Assembly (NCBI GenBank): GCA_964036045.1
Contig: OZ038388.1
Span: 31,951,759-32,015,758 of the forward strand
Direction of reading: 5' to 3'
DNA length: 64,000 nt
From: Eutreptiella sp. 'Long Island Sound 2002'
Lineage: Eukaryota; Euglenozoa; Euglenophyceae; Eutreptiales; Eutreptiaceae
Each line of letters starts with the position of its first letter. Position 1 is the stretch's first letter. A program made the translations under genes and the position numbers. Positions 11,008 through 22,415 of the stretch are shown one piece after another. Below the pieces are notes generated by a model. That model saw only the letters and a list, made by a program, of their open reading frames with translations, had not been told where the DNA came from and searched no databases.

Positions 11008-12462
11008 CCGGTGGTGGGTTTGAGGTACGGTGCCGATGGGTATTAGTATGTGGCCGGCTACTCAGCGTGTACGCCCCTCCCTAGCGTGCCCCGGGCCCAC
11101 ACATGGTGACACAAGTGGCTTTTTTCCTGCAAAGCTCCGAACATTTGGTACATTCGCACTTTACACACATGCACCTACGCATGTTTGGCACGTGAGGATA
11201 GAATCCCAAGGTTCTTGAGTTGATTTGTCGTGTCGTTCGGTGCTACGTCTCGCATGCGCCGACAGCTCCCCTAATGACCGTCCGGCTGCCGAAAACCACG
11301 GGTGCACCCAATGGCGATACCCATACCCGTTTTCATCTTCCGAGATGGTGCGCTTGTCAACAGTGGGGTGGATGGGCCCAATGCTGTCGAGCAGTGCTCA
11401 TGAGGCAGCAGAGGAAACTCTCGCATGCCAGCACCAAGGGCATGGCGCACCTGCAAAAACCCAACCATCAGCCGAACCAGAACCAGGCCAAAACCGCGCC
11501 TGGCTTTGGCAGAAAAGCCGGGTGACACTTGGGACACAGGGTCCGTCAAAGCCATGCTCCAGCCCATACTAGTGCAGGTGCAAGTCATGCAGACCCACCA
11601 CCACCCCCCAACGCCATCCCCGTAGACCCTAAGAAGCTGCATCGGACGAGAAATTTGCCACCCTACGCCGTCTCGTGGCGACACCCCGCTGTATCGGGTC
11701 TCCAGAGGAGAAGGGGGACATACCTCCTACGGTGTTGGGGTCCCAGAGCAGGAAGGGGCTTGAGACCCCCTCAGGCAGCACGAGTCGGGAGCGTCGAGGC
11801 CTTAAAGTCTGCCGGCACGTGCCCGGCGGGCCCCCAGCAGCATTCCCTCGAATGGTACCACTAACACGGCCTGCCATCTTGGGCACTTTACGGGGGTTAG
11901 GGAGGGATGCACTGGCACGCGCCAAGCGTACGCTGGGCAAACGCTTCCTCTTTACCCCCCTTCTCATGCCCCAAGCACTGCCCTCATCTCAGGGGCCCTT
12001 TTCTCAAGGGCTAGAATGGGTGGCTGGCTTTGCATGCACCAAATGGATACGCACAAGAGGGACCGAGATGTAGATACAAAGCAAAGAACAGAGGAAGCAC
12101 AACCAGAAGGAGAACACGACCAGTGCTCAGCATTCAATGGTGGTTGTGGCGTGGGAAAATTGGGTGTGCATTTGGAAATGGCGAATGGTATAAGTCTGGC
12201 TCTGGCGAATATGCTCAAGAATTTACCTTTTCAACCCCCCCCCCCCCCTGGAGGGCTCGCGCACTTCCCTCCCTGCTCCATTCACTACAATACATCCCTC
12301 CCAAATCTTCCGCACCAGATGCAAGCTGGACACCACATTTCTTGGACGCCCACAGCTTTTCACTGGCCCAATTTGTGACCACTTGACGCACTTCAATCTG
12401 CTAATTTCACCCCATCTTTTGGCCTATCTATGGGGCGTTCCTGTTGTTCTGCTGTGGTGCAG
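11008..12462. other. Stretch without a recognisable gene
   Basis: Unique-looking sequence of moderate GC with short open frames on both strands and one C-run (12234-12248). A pattern of Lys/Arg/Pro-rich short frames around 11675-11990 is not convincing. No repeat ends were seen. Confidence 0.5.
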
Positions 12463-12557
12463 TTCTGCCCAACCGATCGCATCTCAGGCCTGAGTTGCTG
12501 GACGAGAAGTATCTGAAGCTGTACGAGGCAGCCCTCCGCGACCTGGAAAGCTCCCAA
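12463..12557 (+). CDS. Exon 1 of a three-exon gene model, unknown protein
   Basis: Acceptor TGCTGTGGTGCAG ends at 12462 and donor GTGAGT starts at 12558. The frame reads LPNRSHLRPELLDEKYLKLY followed by EAALRDLESSQ and ends in phase 0. The Leu/Glu/Lys pattern suggests an amphipathic helix. The next pieces of the model are the 11-nt micro-exon at 12671-12681 and the exon at 12910-13211. An upstream start exon was not located. Confidence 0.5.
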
Positions 12558-12670
12558 GTGAGTGTGAAAAGTGCTGCCCCTTCTCATCAAGCATTGCAGT
12601 TTCACGTGTCCATACCCAAAGCTTTGTGTGCACGCCCACGAGCATCTGTGCCTGACATTGTGTGTACCAG

Positions 12671-12681
12671 CGCTTTGCATA
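12671..12681 (+). CDS. Predicted 11-nt micro-exon (phase-matching)
   Basis: CGCTTTGCATA lies between an acceptor (TTGTGTGTACCAG) and a perfect donor (GTAAGT at 12682). The preceding exon ends in phase 0 and the following exon (from 12910) starts with one leftover base. Eleven nucleotides (three codons plus two bases) are what is needed to join them, giving Arg-Phe-Ala-Tyr. Without it the two exons do not join in frame. This is inference from splice signals and phase only. Confidence 0.35.
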
Positions 12682-12909
12682 GTAAGTACTGCATCACATC
12701 CACCAGCACGGCGCGTGACGGCTTGTACCGCACCCACCAGCCCCATTGTTTTCAGCCCTGCAGCCCTGTGCCGAGCACCATGTCCACTCGCACTGGTACA
12801 TCGCTCCTTGCTGCTTGCCACCCGACGCATGCTCATGTCCTGTACCCCCTGCGCACCGCGTCACTTACGTACCAAAGGCCACTCTGGAAAAGAGTTGATG
12901 GAAACCAAG

Positions 12910-13211
12910 CCTCCGGGTCGTGGACCTGACGCCCAATCCTGACGCCAATTCCAGCTCATCTGAACGCGTTCCCTCGTTCACTCCTCACGAGTCGCATGTG
13001 ATTGTGTTATGTGCAGGCCACAACCCCAACAACATCTACAATTATTCCGCTACTCTGAAGCAACAAGGTGGTTTTGTATCGACTCTGACACCGCAGAACT
13101 ATTCATATGAGAATGCCAGTCTGCAAGTGAAAGCGGACGAGCAGCTGCCTTTTGTCCATCCGCTCACCGGAGCCATACCCTCGGCTGAATCTCCTGTGGC
13201 AGCCAACCGAA
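12910..13211 (+). CDS. Exon 3 of a three-exon gene model, unknown protein
   Basis: The open frame begins after an AAG acceptor at 12907-12909. It reads LRVVDLTPNPDANSSSSERV, PSFTPHESHVIVLCAGHNPN, NIYNYSATLKQQGGFVSTLT and so on to SPVAANR, where a strong donor GTATGT starts at 13212. Codon use and residue composition look genuine, and there is a short beta-like core (SHVIVLCAGHN). No family was recognised. TGA at 12896 sets the upstream limit of the frame. Downstream continuation after 13212 was not resolved. Confidence 0.5.
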
Positions 13212-13319
13212 GTATGTTTGCACTCCCCATGCTGTTGCTTGGCCACTGCCCGTTTCTCCCACTCACCCATGAAATCCAGTTGGACACTGAAGCTTTGGGT
13301 ATAGGAGGATGACACGCAT

Positions 13320-15064
13320 TGCTTTCTTGGTCGTCCTAAGGCCAAGCACCGTTCATTTCCGCCAGTCAAAGCACGAGTCGCCGTCTTTAAATAGTCAGCG
13401 TCTGAGTATTGGGGGCTTCAAGCACCAGCAGTTTTGGTCACCCGAAAACGATGTTCTTTTCGTAAGCTGAACTGGACGGTCTCCCGAAAGGAAGGCCCGG
13501 CTCGAAATTGTCCTCCCGAGATCGGTGGCAAGGACGGTTTTGGAACCAGAAAAGGGTCAGGCAATGGAAACGGAGGTCTGTCCTGCACGTAGTACTTGCG
13601 CTGCGTCCAGCAGCCGGTTTGCAGTAGAAAAGGGAAAGGAAATTGGAAAAGGGGGTTTTCCTGTTCTCACACGTCGAAATGTACGTGCCGAATGGAGCAG
13701 CCTCGTCACCCCCGCCCCGCCCCCCCCCGCCCCCCTCCCCTCAAAAAGCAGACCGAGACATGCGCGTATTGTTCCGTTGCCTGGCCCTGAGATCGCTCCC
13801 ACTATTGAATTGCACACCAAAAATATCGTTCTGGAGTGTTTCACAGAAAGCACAGCCCGTGTTGCCTGCAATGAAAGTGCGGCATGCGGCACGCCGGATG
13901 CTCTTAGGTGCTACTCCAGGAGCACGCCCACGTGGGTCGGACGTCTCGCCTCACACTTCGGGGCCTTTGCCGCAATACTCGTCGCATGATTTCTTTGCAC
14001 CCAGCGAAGGGCTGAAGGTCTTCCCCTGCCTGGGACCGATGTGCTGTTGCTCCTGTTTCCGCGCCATTTCCCTCCCTATCGCCACCGTCCGCCACAAACC
14101 CGACCTCAATGTGGTCCCTCACTATCGGTTCAGCATCGTCATCATCCTGATCATCACCGAAGAAGATGTTTGGCATCTCCGTGGGGGTCAATGGGGGTCG
14201 TTTGGGGGTTGTTGGGCGTCTTTGGGATGTTTCTGGGGTCGTGAGGTCATTTGAGGCTTATTTGGGTGTCGTGTCATTGATGGCGAGCAACGATGTCGGG
14301 GTCCATTGGTTTCTACGTTCGGTTGGACAGGGAAAAGGGTGGTTGTGGCTTCACGACCTGCACGCCTTCATGAAGTGCTGAACACGGAGTTTGAAGGGCC
14401 ACGCATCGCGCCGTGCACCCCAGCTCGACTCTTAGCCCTGGTCGGGCCCGGCAGGAGTGGAACGGAGTAAGCGGACAGTCCGTCACAGTGCGAAGTAGGC
14501 CTCTCCTGAAGCGGTGCGCTGGGCGCGCGCGGGGCGCAATGGGTCCCCCGAAGCAACCGCTGCTTTGGCTTTGGCGGCGGTGCTATTTTCCATCTGCACG
14601 TCAACCCCGAATAGCGTTCCCGCCGTGTCACTCGTGACGTACGAATGCTCCCGCTGCAGCACGAGTGCCGAGGCTCACACTTCAGACGCGCGCAGTCGGT
14701 GACATCCCCCAAAGCCCTGATCAAACCACCGCTCAGTACCCGCCGCCGTCCTCGTAACTCGAGCAACTTGGCGGCGGCGTTTTCATTCCGTTGCTGCTGT
14801 GCCCAACGCCTTCGGCGTCCGACAGACCCCCGCGCCTGCGACCCTGCCCTTAGTCGCGGGCCGTGGGCGGGGGTTGGGGCCGCTGATGACAAACCCCCGT
14901 CCGTTCGGCCCCGTCAGCCCTTGGACTTCCCTCTTTGTGGGGACGCCTCGGCACTCAGTGCGCACGCCGTGCACATTTTTTTGTATGACTGGAAGTGCTG
15001 GGGCCCTACGTCACGCAGCGGAGTGATGCGCAAGTCAGTCTCATGGGGCATGGGCAGATAAGGG
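13320..15064. other. Stretch without a recognisable gene
   Basis: Contains C-runs (13720-13738), a G/T-rich stretch with GGGGGTC/GGGGGTT words (14181-14225) and a GC-rich part (14640-14960) in which overlapping frames on both strands are chance openings. No repeat ends or domains were seen. Confidence 0.5.
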
Positions 15065-15750
15065 TCAGGTTTCGTTTATAAGAATTAAGTTGCAATGGGG
15101 GGGGGGGGGTCTGGGTGGGTGGGCCTTCAGCCGGGTGGGTGGGTTTAAAGCTTTGGACCCCCCCCCCTATAATTCCGAGGGTTTCGTGGGTTGGGCTCCA
15201 GCCACCCCTTGTTTCTTTGGTAACAGGAGCCTTGTTTGGCTGGTTGCTGGTGCCCTCTTCCACTTTGTTGTTGTGCAGGCACCATCCCAAAAGGGTAAAA
15301 AAAATGTGTTTTTGCCCCATGTGTTTATACTCCATATACTCGGAATTTTCAGGAGAATTCAATGATGGACAAAAGTGGGCATTTCTCCAGTCATCCCAAA
15401 ATGATTATCTCATCCCTGACCGTGTGCTTGTCAAAGATGTCCAGTATCCTAGTTGGTGGAACATTGCACGCACAACTGCAAGATCCTGGATTCCTTTCCT
15501 CGGGTTGGCATATACCTGTCATTGCACATAAGTGGTGGAGCTGTTTCCCCCTTTTTTCCCCATGGCTCATCATGAAACTAATTTGCAAAGGCAGGGTCAT
15601 GTAGCCAATTTGGTTTACAAAAACTGCTCCCCACAGAATTATAAGAGGGGGGGGGGGGTCTGGGTGGGTCAAAAGTGGGGTGGGTGGGTCAAAAGTGGGG
15701 TGGGTGGGTCTTGTCCAAAATCACCCCCCCCTCTTATAAACGAAGCCTGA
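15065..15750. mobile_element. Inverted-repeat element with G tracts (686 bp)
   Basis: The left end TCAGGTTTCGTTTATAAGA and the right end, read on the other strand, TCAGGCTTCGTTTATAAGA match over 18 of 19 bases. A long G-run lies just inside the left end (15099-15110) and another at 15648-15658. Direct repeats of GGGTGGGTCAAAAGTGGGGT fill the right arm. The centre contains short open frames that may be captured sequence. No clear target-site duplication was found. Confidence 0.6.
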
Positions 15751-18520
15751 TGAGGGTACCTCCTGAGAAGAGGACGATGATGATGAAGTTGATGGTGCAG
15801 TTGAAGATGATGCGTTTTTGGTGCATTTCTCTTTGTGATTTGGGGATGTCCTGGTCTTCATGGGCACACAATGTGACTCTCAGCAACAAAAGGGCACACA
15901 GTGCACGCGGAGTGAATCGTCGTCTCCCTCGACCTCATCACCCCCCAGTCCACGACGCGCGTAGAGTCAGACAGGCCCTCCTCCTTCGCAGGTTAGCAGC
16001 TTCGAAATCCCGACCCGCCGCGAAAAAGTGCGTGCCGCGTCCCTGGGGCAGAACATCCTCCTGAGGTGTGCGCGGGGTGGCGTGGCCGGGCCATCGTCGA
16101 GCGAGGGCTCTGGGGCTGTGGGGGCGTTTGGGGCTGCGCTTCGCAGACCGACGGGACCCTACGGGCCTGCGGTGTGCCTCCGCTTGGGGAGGGGGCGCCG
16201 GCACACGACACGCACCCACAGACCCCGCGGTCGGAGGGCGGGGCACACGCCGGCCCCGCGTGCAGTGCGCGCTGTGCTGTGCTGGGGCGTGCAGTGTGGG
16301 ACCCGTTTGCGCCATCCGGGCTAGCGAGGCCTGAGGCCTGGCGGGACACGGTCGAGATTGCTGAGCGTTCCACTGGCGTGTGGGGCCGCGGCGGTGGGGC
16401 GGAGGGGGGGGGGGGGGGGCGGAGGTCGTGTATCAAAATACGGCATCAAACTTTGGGCCCCCTTTGTCCTTCTCATTTTCCTGAGGAAGAGTGTTCGTGG
16501 TGGGGTCGATGGATCGGCCAGGGACCCATTGTGCGCCCTCCCGCACTGGGGCGGGTGCCATCAAGGCTGCAGGCATATGCCGGTTGGGACTTCCGTGTGT
16601 ACGTGCGTGTACACCTTTTGAGAAGGGAATCCTCCCTCGTGGATAGGGGGGCTGGCTGCCTGCCCGTTGGGCTGGGGTGAAGGTGGCGGGTTCAAAACAA
16701 TGCGCTCACGAGGCGATAGAAGACAGCTCTTCACCTCGTTCTCAAGGTAGGAATAAAAGTTGCTCCTTCTTTGTCATCCTTCACCCCTGTCCTTGACAGG
16801 GGAAGAAGCTATGGTATGTTATGAGAGTGTACTTAGACCCCGAGATTGACTCGCACTACTACAGAACTATCGCAGAACTATGACATTGCCAAGGCTTACC
16901 CCAGCACGCCGCATCCCCTCTTGTGGGCGGTCATGTAGCAGGTCGGGGGGCCGGACGGGTTCATATCCATTATGCAACAGGCATATCAGGCCACAAAATG
17001 CTACTACCGGGTGGACGGAGAACAATCTGCCTCCTCTTCACAACGTGCCTTCAACTCTGCGGCACCTGCATCACACGGCCCCCGGACTTCCTCTGACTCG
17101 CATGTGCGTAGCCTTCTACTCTGTGGGTGTGGGTGTGTCTGCGGACCCGTCTTCCCAATTGCAGACACCAGCGCTGCACCATCTGCACTAGGGTCACCGC
17201 ACGTTTTGTGAATTCCGTACCCACAAATTTCACGTGCGACACCCCCCCCCGGCGCCTGTCATGATCTTCCGCTCGTTTATGTGCGGTCACGCAACCTGCA
17301 CTAATCATGGCCCCAGTCCGACACCACATCTGCTCTATGCTACAGTGACCTGTCGCAGATTTCCGCAAATATTACTCAACTCGGTGACACCGTGGAGACT
17401 CTGGCAAGGCATTTAGGAGGGCAGGCTCAGGATTTGGGTTCTCCGAAAGGTGTGTCTCCGAGTGCATACCAAAGAGACAGCTAACCACTGTGGCATATGC
17501 ACATAGTCGCGTCAGGACCCCAAATTCCGAAAACGTGAATCCGGTGCTGTAGAACCAGCACAATCACGCAATTGGGGTGGGGGTAGGAGCGGGGGGGTTG
17601 GTGGGGGGGACGGCCCCAGCAAGTGCCTGGGATTCAGTGACAAAAGGTTCAAGTCAGTTGGACCCAAAAAGTTTTTTGGGCGCTTTTGGCCTCAGATTCT
17701 GTGGTGAGAAACTGATTGCCTCACCCTTGATCCCCCAACTGAGCCCCCCCCCCATCCCCCCCCCCCCCACACATTTGTGGGGCCGCTCCCGAGAAATTGA
17801 TTTTGGGGCACGGGTGCTTTTGAGCCGGTATTGGAGCCTCTCCAGACGCCCTACCTCCCCTCGGGTGCGGGGCCGGCTGCCCTTGCAGACCTTTGGGGTT
17901 GGGCGTCAATCAATATGAATAATCAAGATGTTAGTCCCGGGCTTGTGTCTGTTCGAATCCCCTCTGTTCCCCTCACATTACATTTGGTCCGAACCGCTCC
18001 ATGTTTCATGTAGAAAATGAGAATGGTGATAATTGCTCCCTGGGGTACCACTTACATGGGGGGACAAAAGCCCTTGGATTTGGGGTTTCTCTTGAACGAG
18101 TATTTTTTTATGGCGTCAAGAGCATGTCGCAGCTCAAAGGAGCCAAGGAAACGCTATTTTGCCGGTTTCCTCAGTCTGCCATGGAAACAGCCCTTTTGGT
18201 CACTTGGTACACACCCACACACTCGTTGGGCCTAGTTACCCCAAATATTCTTGTTTCACCATGCCGATTGGTATGACCAACGATGCTAAGTTGGAATCAG
18301 GGGACTACTCTTTGATACAATCCTCATTTTTCACTGTGAACAGCAACGAAACAAGCCAGATCCAGGAACGCCGTGTAGAAGCCATGACGCGAGAGGCAGA
18401 GCAAGAATACCAATGAAAATGAGAGGGAAACTGATTGAGAGTGGCAGGGAGAGGAAGTTGGAGAGTAACTGTGCGTGCTCTGGAGTGAGAGCGGGTCACA
18501 ACTGTCATACCAATTTGCCA
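15751..18520. other. Stretch without a recognisable gene
   Basis: Holds a GC-rich segment (15940-16430) with overlapping chance frames, a G-run (16405-16418), C-runs at 17242-17251, 17746-17753 and 17758-17769, and several frames under 100 codons. I identified no domain, RNA or repeat family. Confidence 0.5.
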
Positions 18521-18524
18521 TCAA

Positions 18525-18870
18525 AGTGGATCCATTGTAGATTGTTGCATACACAACTGCACAAGTGGTTTTTTTTCAACTTCAACTTCTCCAATTTTGG
18601 GACCATCCATTGTCATCCTCCATCCATCATCCAATCCCCAATCAGGGTCACGCTTTTGGATTCTTGGGCCAAATTTATTTTCACACCAAAGTGACGTCAA
18701 AACAGGTTTAGATTGTTGCGTGCACAACTATACAAGTGGTTTTTGGAATTGGTACATGTTCCGCATCTCCAAATTGGGGAACATCCATCATCATCATCCA
18801 TCATCCCAAGCAAGGTCATGATTCAGATTGTTGGGCCAGAACTCATTTTCACACCAAACTGTCATCAAAA
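18525..18870 (-). repeat. 170-180-bp satellite, two units in reverse orientation
   Basis: Two units with the order ACAACTnnACAAGTGGTTTTT, then CCATCATCCAATCCC-like, then AACTCATTTTCACACCAAA are the reverse complement of the units at 19225-20630. The two blocks are separated by about 350 bp of other sequence and point away from each other. Confidence 0.8.
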
Positions 18871-19224
18871 TAGGTCCCCATAGGTTTTTTCGTACTCCCG
18901 GTGTCACCAAATGACCACCCAACAACAGCCCAAGGGTCCCTAGGGGTCATCGGAGGTCACTCCAAAATTGCAATTCCTCAGCCAACCTATGCCGCCCTGA
19001 AAACGGCCAAGTCCTCATTGGTGGGACCCCATAGGGGAGCTGGTCTGGCAAAATTGGAGATAGCACCCGGGACCCGCCATTGATTAGAGGTCCAGAGAGA
19101 AGAAGGGTTGACCCCCATCCCCCGACCCACCCACCTGTCCAAAAAAAGCGGCATCCACGTGGATGGGCCCCATGGATTGCTTGGTGGCCCGTCCGTACAG
19201 TGGCACTGGCCCTTTTCCCACCTA

Positions 19225-20630
19225 TTAAGTTGTGTCTACAATGCTGTAGGACCACCCCATTTGGACTTCGGTTTGCTATGAACATCAGTTTTAGCCCCAG
19301 AATCTAAATTTGTGACCTTGGTAGGTGATTGGATGATGGACGATGGTTATGGATGTTCCCCAAATTAGAGATGTTGAACATGAACCCATTCCAAAAACCA
19401 TTTGTGCAATTGTGTCTGCAACAGTCTAGAATGGGCCTGTTTTGATGTCCAAGTGGTATGAAAGTGAGTTTTTGCGAAAGAATCCAAAATTGTGAGACTG
19501 TGACTAGGGACAGGATGATGCATGATAATGATGGACAATCCCAAAGTCGGAGATTTGGAATTTGAACCAATTCCAACAACCACCGATTAAGTTGTGTCTA
19601 CAACACTCTAGGATCAACTCATTTGCACGTTGATTTACTGTGAACGTGAGTTTCCGCCCAAGAATCTAAATTTTTGACCTTGATTGGTGATTGGATGAAT
19701 GATGATGATGGAAGATCCCAAATTGGGAGTTGTTGGATCCCAAAAACCACTTACATGGTTGTGTTTGTAACAATGTAGAGTGGACGCATTTTGACACGTG
19801 TTTTGGAGTAGAAGTGGGTTTTCACTTGAGAATGTAAAATTGTATCCCTGATTGGGGTTTGGATGATGGATGATGATGATGGATGATCCCAAACGGCTGA
19901 TGCTGAATCCCAAGACCACTTATACAGTTGTGTCTATGTAAGTGTAGAGTGGACCTCTTTTGATGTTTATTTGGTGTGAAAGTGGGTTTTGGCTTGAGAA
20001 TCTAAAATGGCGACCGTGATTGGGGCTTTGATGATGGATGATGATGATGGATGATCCCAAAATTGGGGATGCTGGATCCCAAAAGCAACTTGTACGGTTG
20101 TGTCTCTAACAATGTGGAGTGGACGTGTTTTGACGTTTGTTTGGTGTGAAAGTGGGTTTTGGCCTGAGAATCGAAAATCGTGGCCATGATTGGGGATGGG
20201 ATGGTGGATGATAGGATGATCCCAAATTTGAAGATAATAGTCTAGAGTGGATTGATTGATTTATTTATTTTGACGTTTGTGAAGTTTGGCGCAAGAATTT
20301 GAGACCGTGACCTTGATGGGTGATTGAGTGCAATGGTGAATGATCCGAAATCACAGATGCATATGGTTCTGTTTGTAAGGGTGTAGAGTGGACCTGTTTT
20401 GACGCTTGTTTTGTTTCTGAAAGCAGGTTTTGGCCTAACAATCTAAACTTGTCACCCTGATTGGGGTTTGGATGATGATGGATGATGATGATGAATGTTC
20501 CCAAAATCGGAGGTGCTGAATCTGAACCAACTACAACAATTCACTTGTATAGTTGTGTTTGCAACAGCCTAGAGTGGCCTGTTTTGAGGTTGGTTTGGTA
20601 AGAAAGTGGGTTTTCGTTCGAGAATCTAAA
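19225..20630 (+). repeat. 170-180-bp satellite array, about eight degenerate units
   Basis: The anchor TTGTGTCT or TTGTGTTT appears near 19230, 19410, 19592, 19760, 19928, 20099, 20372 and 20550, giving a period of about 168-181 bp with one truncated unit near 20230. Each unit runs: anchor, TAGAGTGGAC, TTTTGACGTTTGTTTGG, GAAAGTGGGTTTT, GAGAATCTAAAATTG, TGATTGGGGTTTGGATG, ATGATGATGG, then ATCCCAAA. Units are perhaps 70-85 % alike by eye. There is no coding signal. Confidence 0.9.
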
Positions 20631-20699
20631 AGGAGTGCGAGGAGCTGGTGGACAATGCATTTCCTGACAACAAGAGCACACCCATCACAAAAATCCCTC

Positions 20700-21060
20700 T
20701 TGGAGGTACCTTGCCGAATGCAATAGAATTTTTGATCTTTGATGAGGATGCTCCAAGAGGGCAGGGTTTTGCTTCTAGGATGCAAGGGGCATGCCCTTAG
20801 GGGCTGGGGAAGGGCCAAATCACCTCAAAGAGAGGTTGTTAGATCAAGCGCAAGCGCAGGCACCATCTACCCCCCCCCCCTCCTTTTTGGAGTTATTTGC
20901 GTAGCATACCCCAGTGTATGAAATCCAAACTCTAATCCCTTGTAAAATCATCATTTTGGAATATCTCCTGATGCATTTTTTGATTTTGACCCCTCTACCC
21001 CGTCCCGTACATGGGTACTGCGGTTTTTTTTCGGGGGGGGGGGGGGCAAAAGTTAACCAG
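20700..21060. repeat. Dispersed repeat family B, copy 1
   Basis: The segment from AATCACCTCAAAGAGAGGT through CAAGCGCAAG, TTTGCGTAGCATACCCC and CTTGTAAAATCATCATTTT to a G-run matches 42490-42720 in order. A separate motif just upstream, TTGGAGGTACCTTGCCGAAT followed by GCAATAGAATTTT, recurs at 21261-21292 and 44766-44806 and marks a further small repeated sequence. Confidence 0.75.
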
Positions 21061-21641
21061 TGGCGGGGGCTCTTGGTACCCCTGGTTGGCCCCAACAGTG
21101 AGGATTTAGCGGTTTTCAGGCCGGCATGGGTTGGTTGAAAGTGGCAATTTTGGGGTGACCCTCAACTATCTCCAGAGACCCTAGGGCTGTTGTTGGGTGA
21201 CACCGGGAGTACGTATAAATTTTCCCAGAGCGATTTCAGCCTCAACATCAGTTGCACCCCTTCGAGGTGCCCTGTCGAAAGCAATAGAATTTGCCTTGCC
21301 TGCACATTGCTGTGCAACACCGTTCAGTTTGTCCCCAACCCCCGCAATTACACCGCCATGCAGGGAAACCCCCCCCCTAACCCCCCTCCCCTGTTTTTTA
21401 ATTTTTGGTCTGGATGGGGTTTTAATCCTGTTATCCAATTTCTGAACACCCCATTTTCTTTTGCAGGCCCTGTGTACGTCAGCCCTGGGGCTGCTGCGAT
21501 GAAGACACATCGCTCAAGCCTGTCGGCCAGTCAGTCCGTGATTTCCCTCACTCCATCCAAGGGACGAGGGGCCATGCCCCGGCCGAAGGTTTGTCGCCGC
21601 CACCTGCGTATTCTCCTCAATCTGCCACAGCATTGGTCAAC

Positions 21642-21649
21642 CTTTTGAC
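21642..21649. repeat. Target-site duplication, left (CTTTTGAC)
   Basis: CTTTTGAC stands directly outside the left end of the element at 21650-22407 and is repeated exactly at 22408-22415. Confidence 0.88.
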
Positions 21650-22407
21650 CCCGGGGGGGGGGGGGGGGCAATTCCGTGGGTCCTAGGACGCCAACTACCC
21701 CAGCCCCCCCCCCCTCCCTCCCCCCCCCCCTTGGGGGCCTCCGGCCAACAGTTAGTTGCCAAAGGTGTCGCCCTCAGGCGTCCATGGGCGCCAAAGGTGC
21801 CCGACGCTCCATGGGCACCAAAGCCGCCCAAAGGAAAATTTTGTCCGCTTTGCACCCCAACACCATCCTTAAACCCAACCTTGGCTCTAACGCCCACCGC
21901 CACCCCCCTACACCTAACCCTACCCCTACCCCTCACCCTAGCCCTAACCCTAGCCCTAGCTCTCACCCTAGGCTAGGGTCAGAGTGAGTGTTCGGGTCCA
22001 AAATGGAGAGCAATGATATGGCAACAGCAGCCATGAACAAATTTAAGGGGATTGTTCAGCCCAATCAACATGGCTGGCATGGCCAAACCAACTGGCTGCA
22101 AAGGTTAGGGTTAGGTGTATGGTGATGGTATGGTTAGAGGGAGGGCAAGGGGAGGTAAGGGGAGCCTGTGCCCCCCCTCCCCCCCCACCACCCCAAATCG
22201 CCGCACATGGACCCCCCTCCCATCCGACCCTCCCGGAGCGCCCCGCCCCCTCCAAGCCCCTCCTAGACCCCCCCCCCCATTGCCCCTCACTAAAGCCCCC
22301 CTCCAATGCCTCCCCCCCTGCCCCCCCCGCAAGGGCCTCCGGCCAACAGTTAGTTGGGGGGGTAGTTGGCGTCCAGAACCGAGGGGTCGCCCCCCCCCCC
22401 CCCCGGG
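21650..22407. mobile_element. Non-autonomous hAT-like element, family 2, copy 1 (758 bp)
   Basis: Inverted ends of about 50 bp start CCCGGGGG, include a long G tract, and continue as a GGTCCTAGGACGCCAACTAC-like word (right arm GGTTCTGGACGCCAACTAC). The flanking 8-bp duplication CTTTTGAC is exact, which suggests hAT-type movement. The interior has CCTCCGGCCAACAGTTAGTT at two places near the ends, a block of C-runs, and a telomere-like tract (21910-21975) of CCCTAA, CCCTAG and CCCTAC steps. There is no transposase. The second copy is at 57176-58294. Confidence 0.9.
21905..21975. repeat. Telomere-like degenerate CCCTAA tract inside the element
   Basis: Steps CCTAACCCTA, CCCCTACCCC, CCCTAGCCCT and CCCTAACCCT follow one another and end in CCCTAGGCTAGGGTC, a short inverted junction. 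A comparable tract lies in the second copy (57770-57830), so it belongs to the transposon and does not mark a chromosome end. Confidence 0.85.
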
Positions 22408-22415
22408 CTTTTGAC

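Noticed and set aside
21905-21975. A chromosome end or fusion point
   Set aside because: The telomere-like tract is degenerate, internal, and present in both copies of the same transposon.
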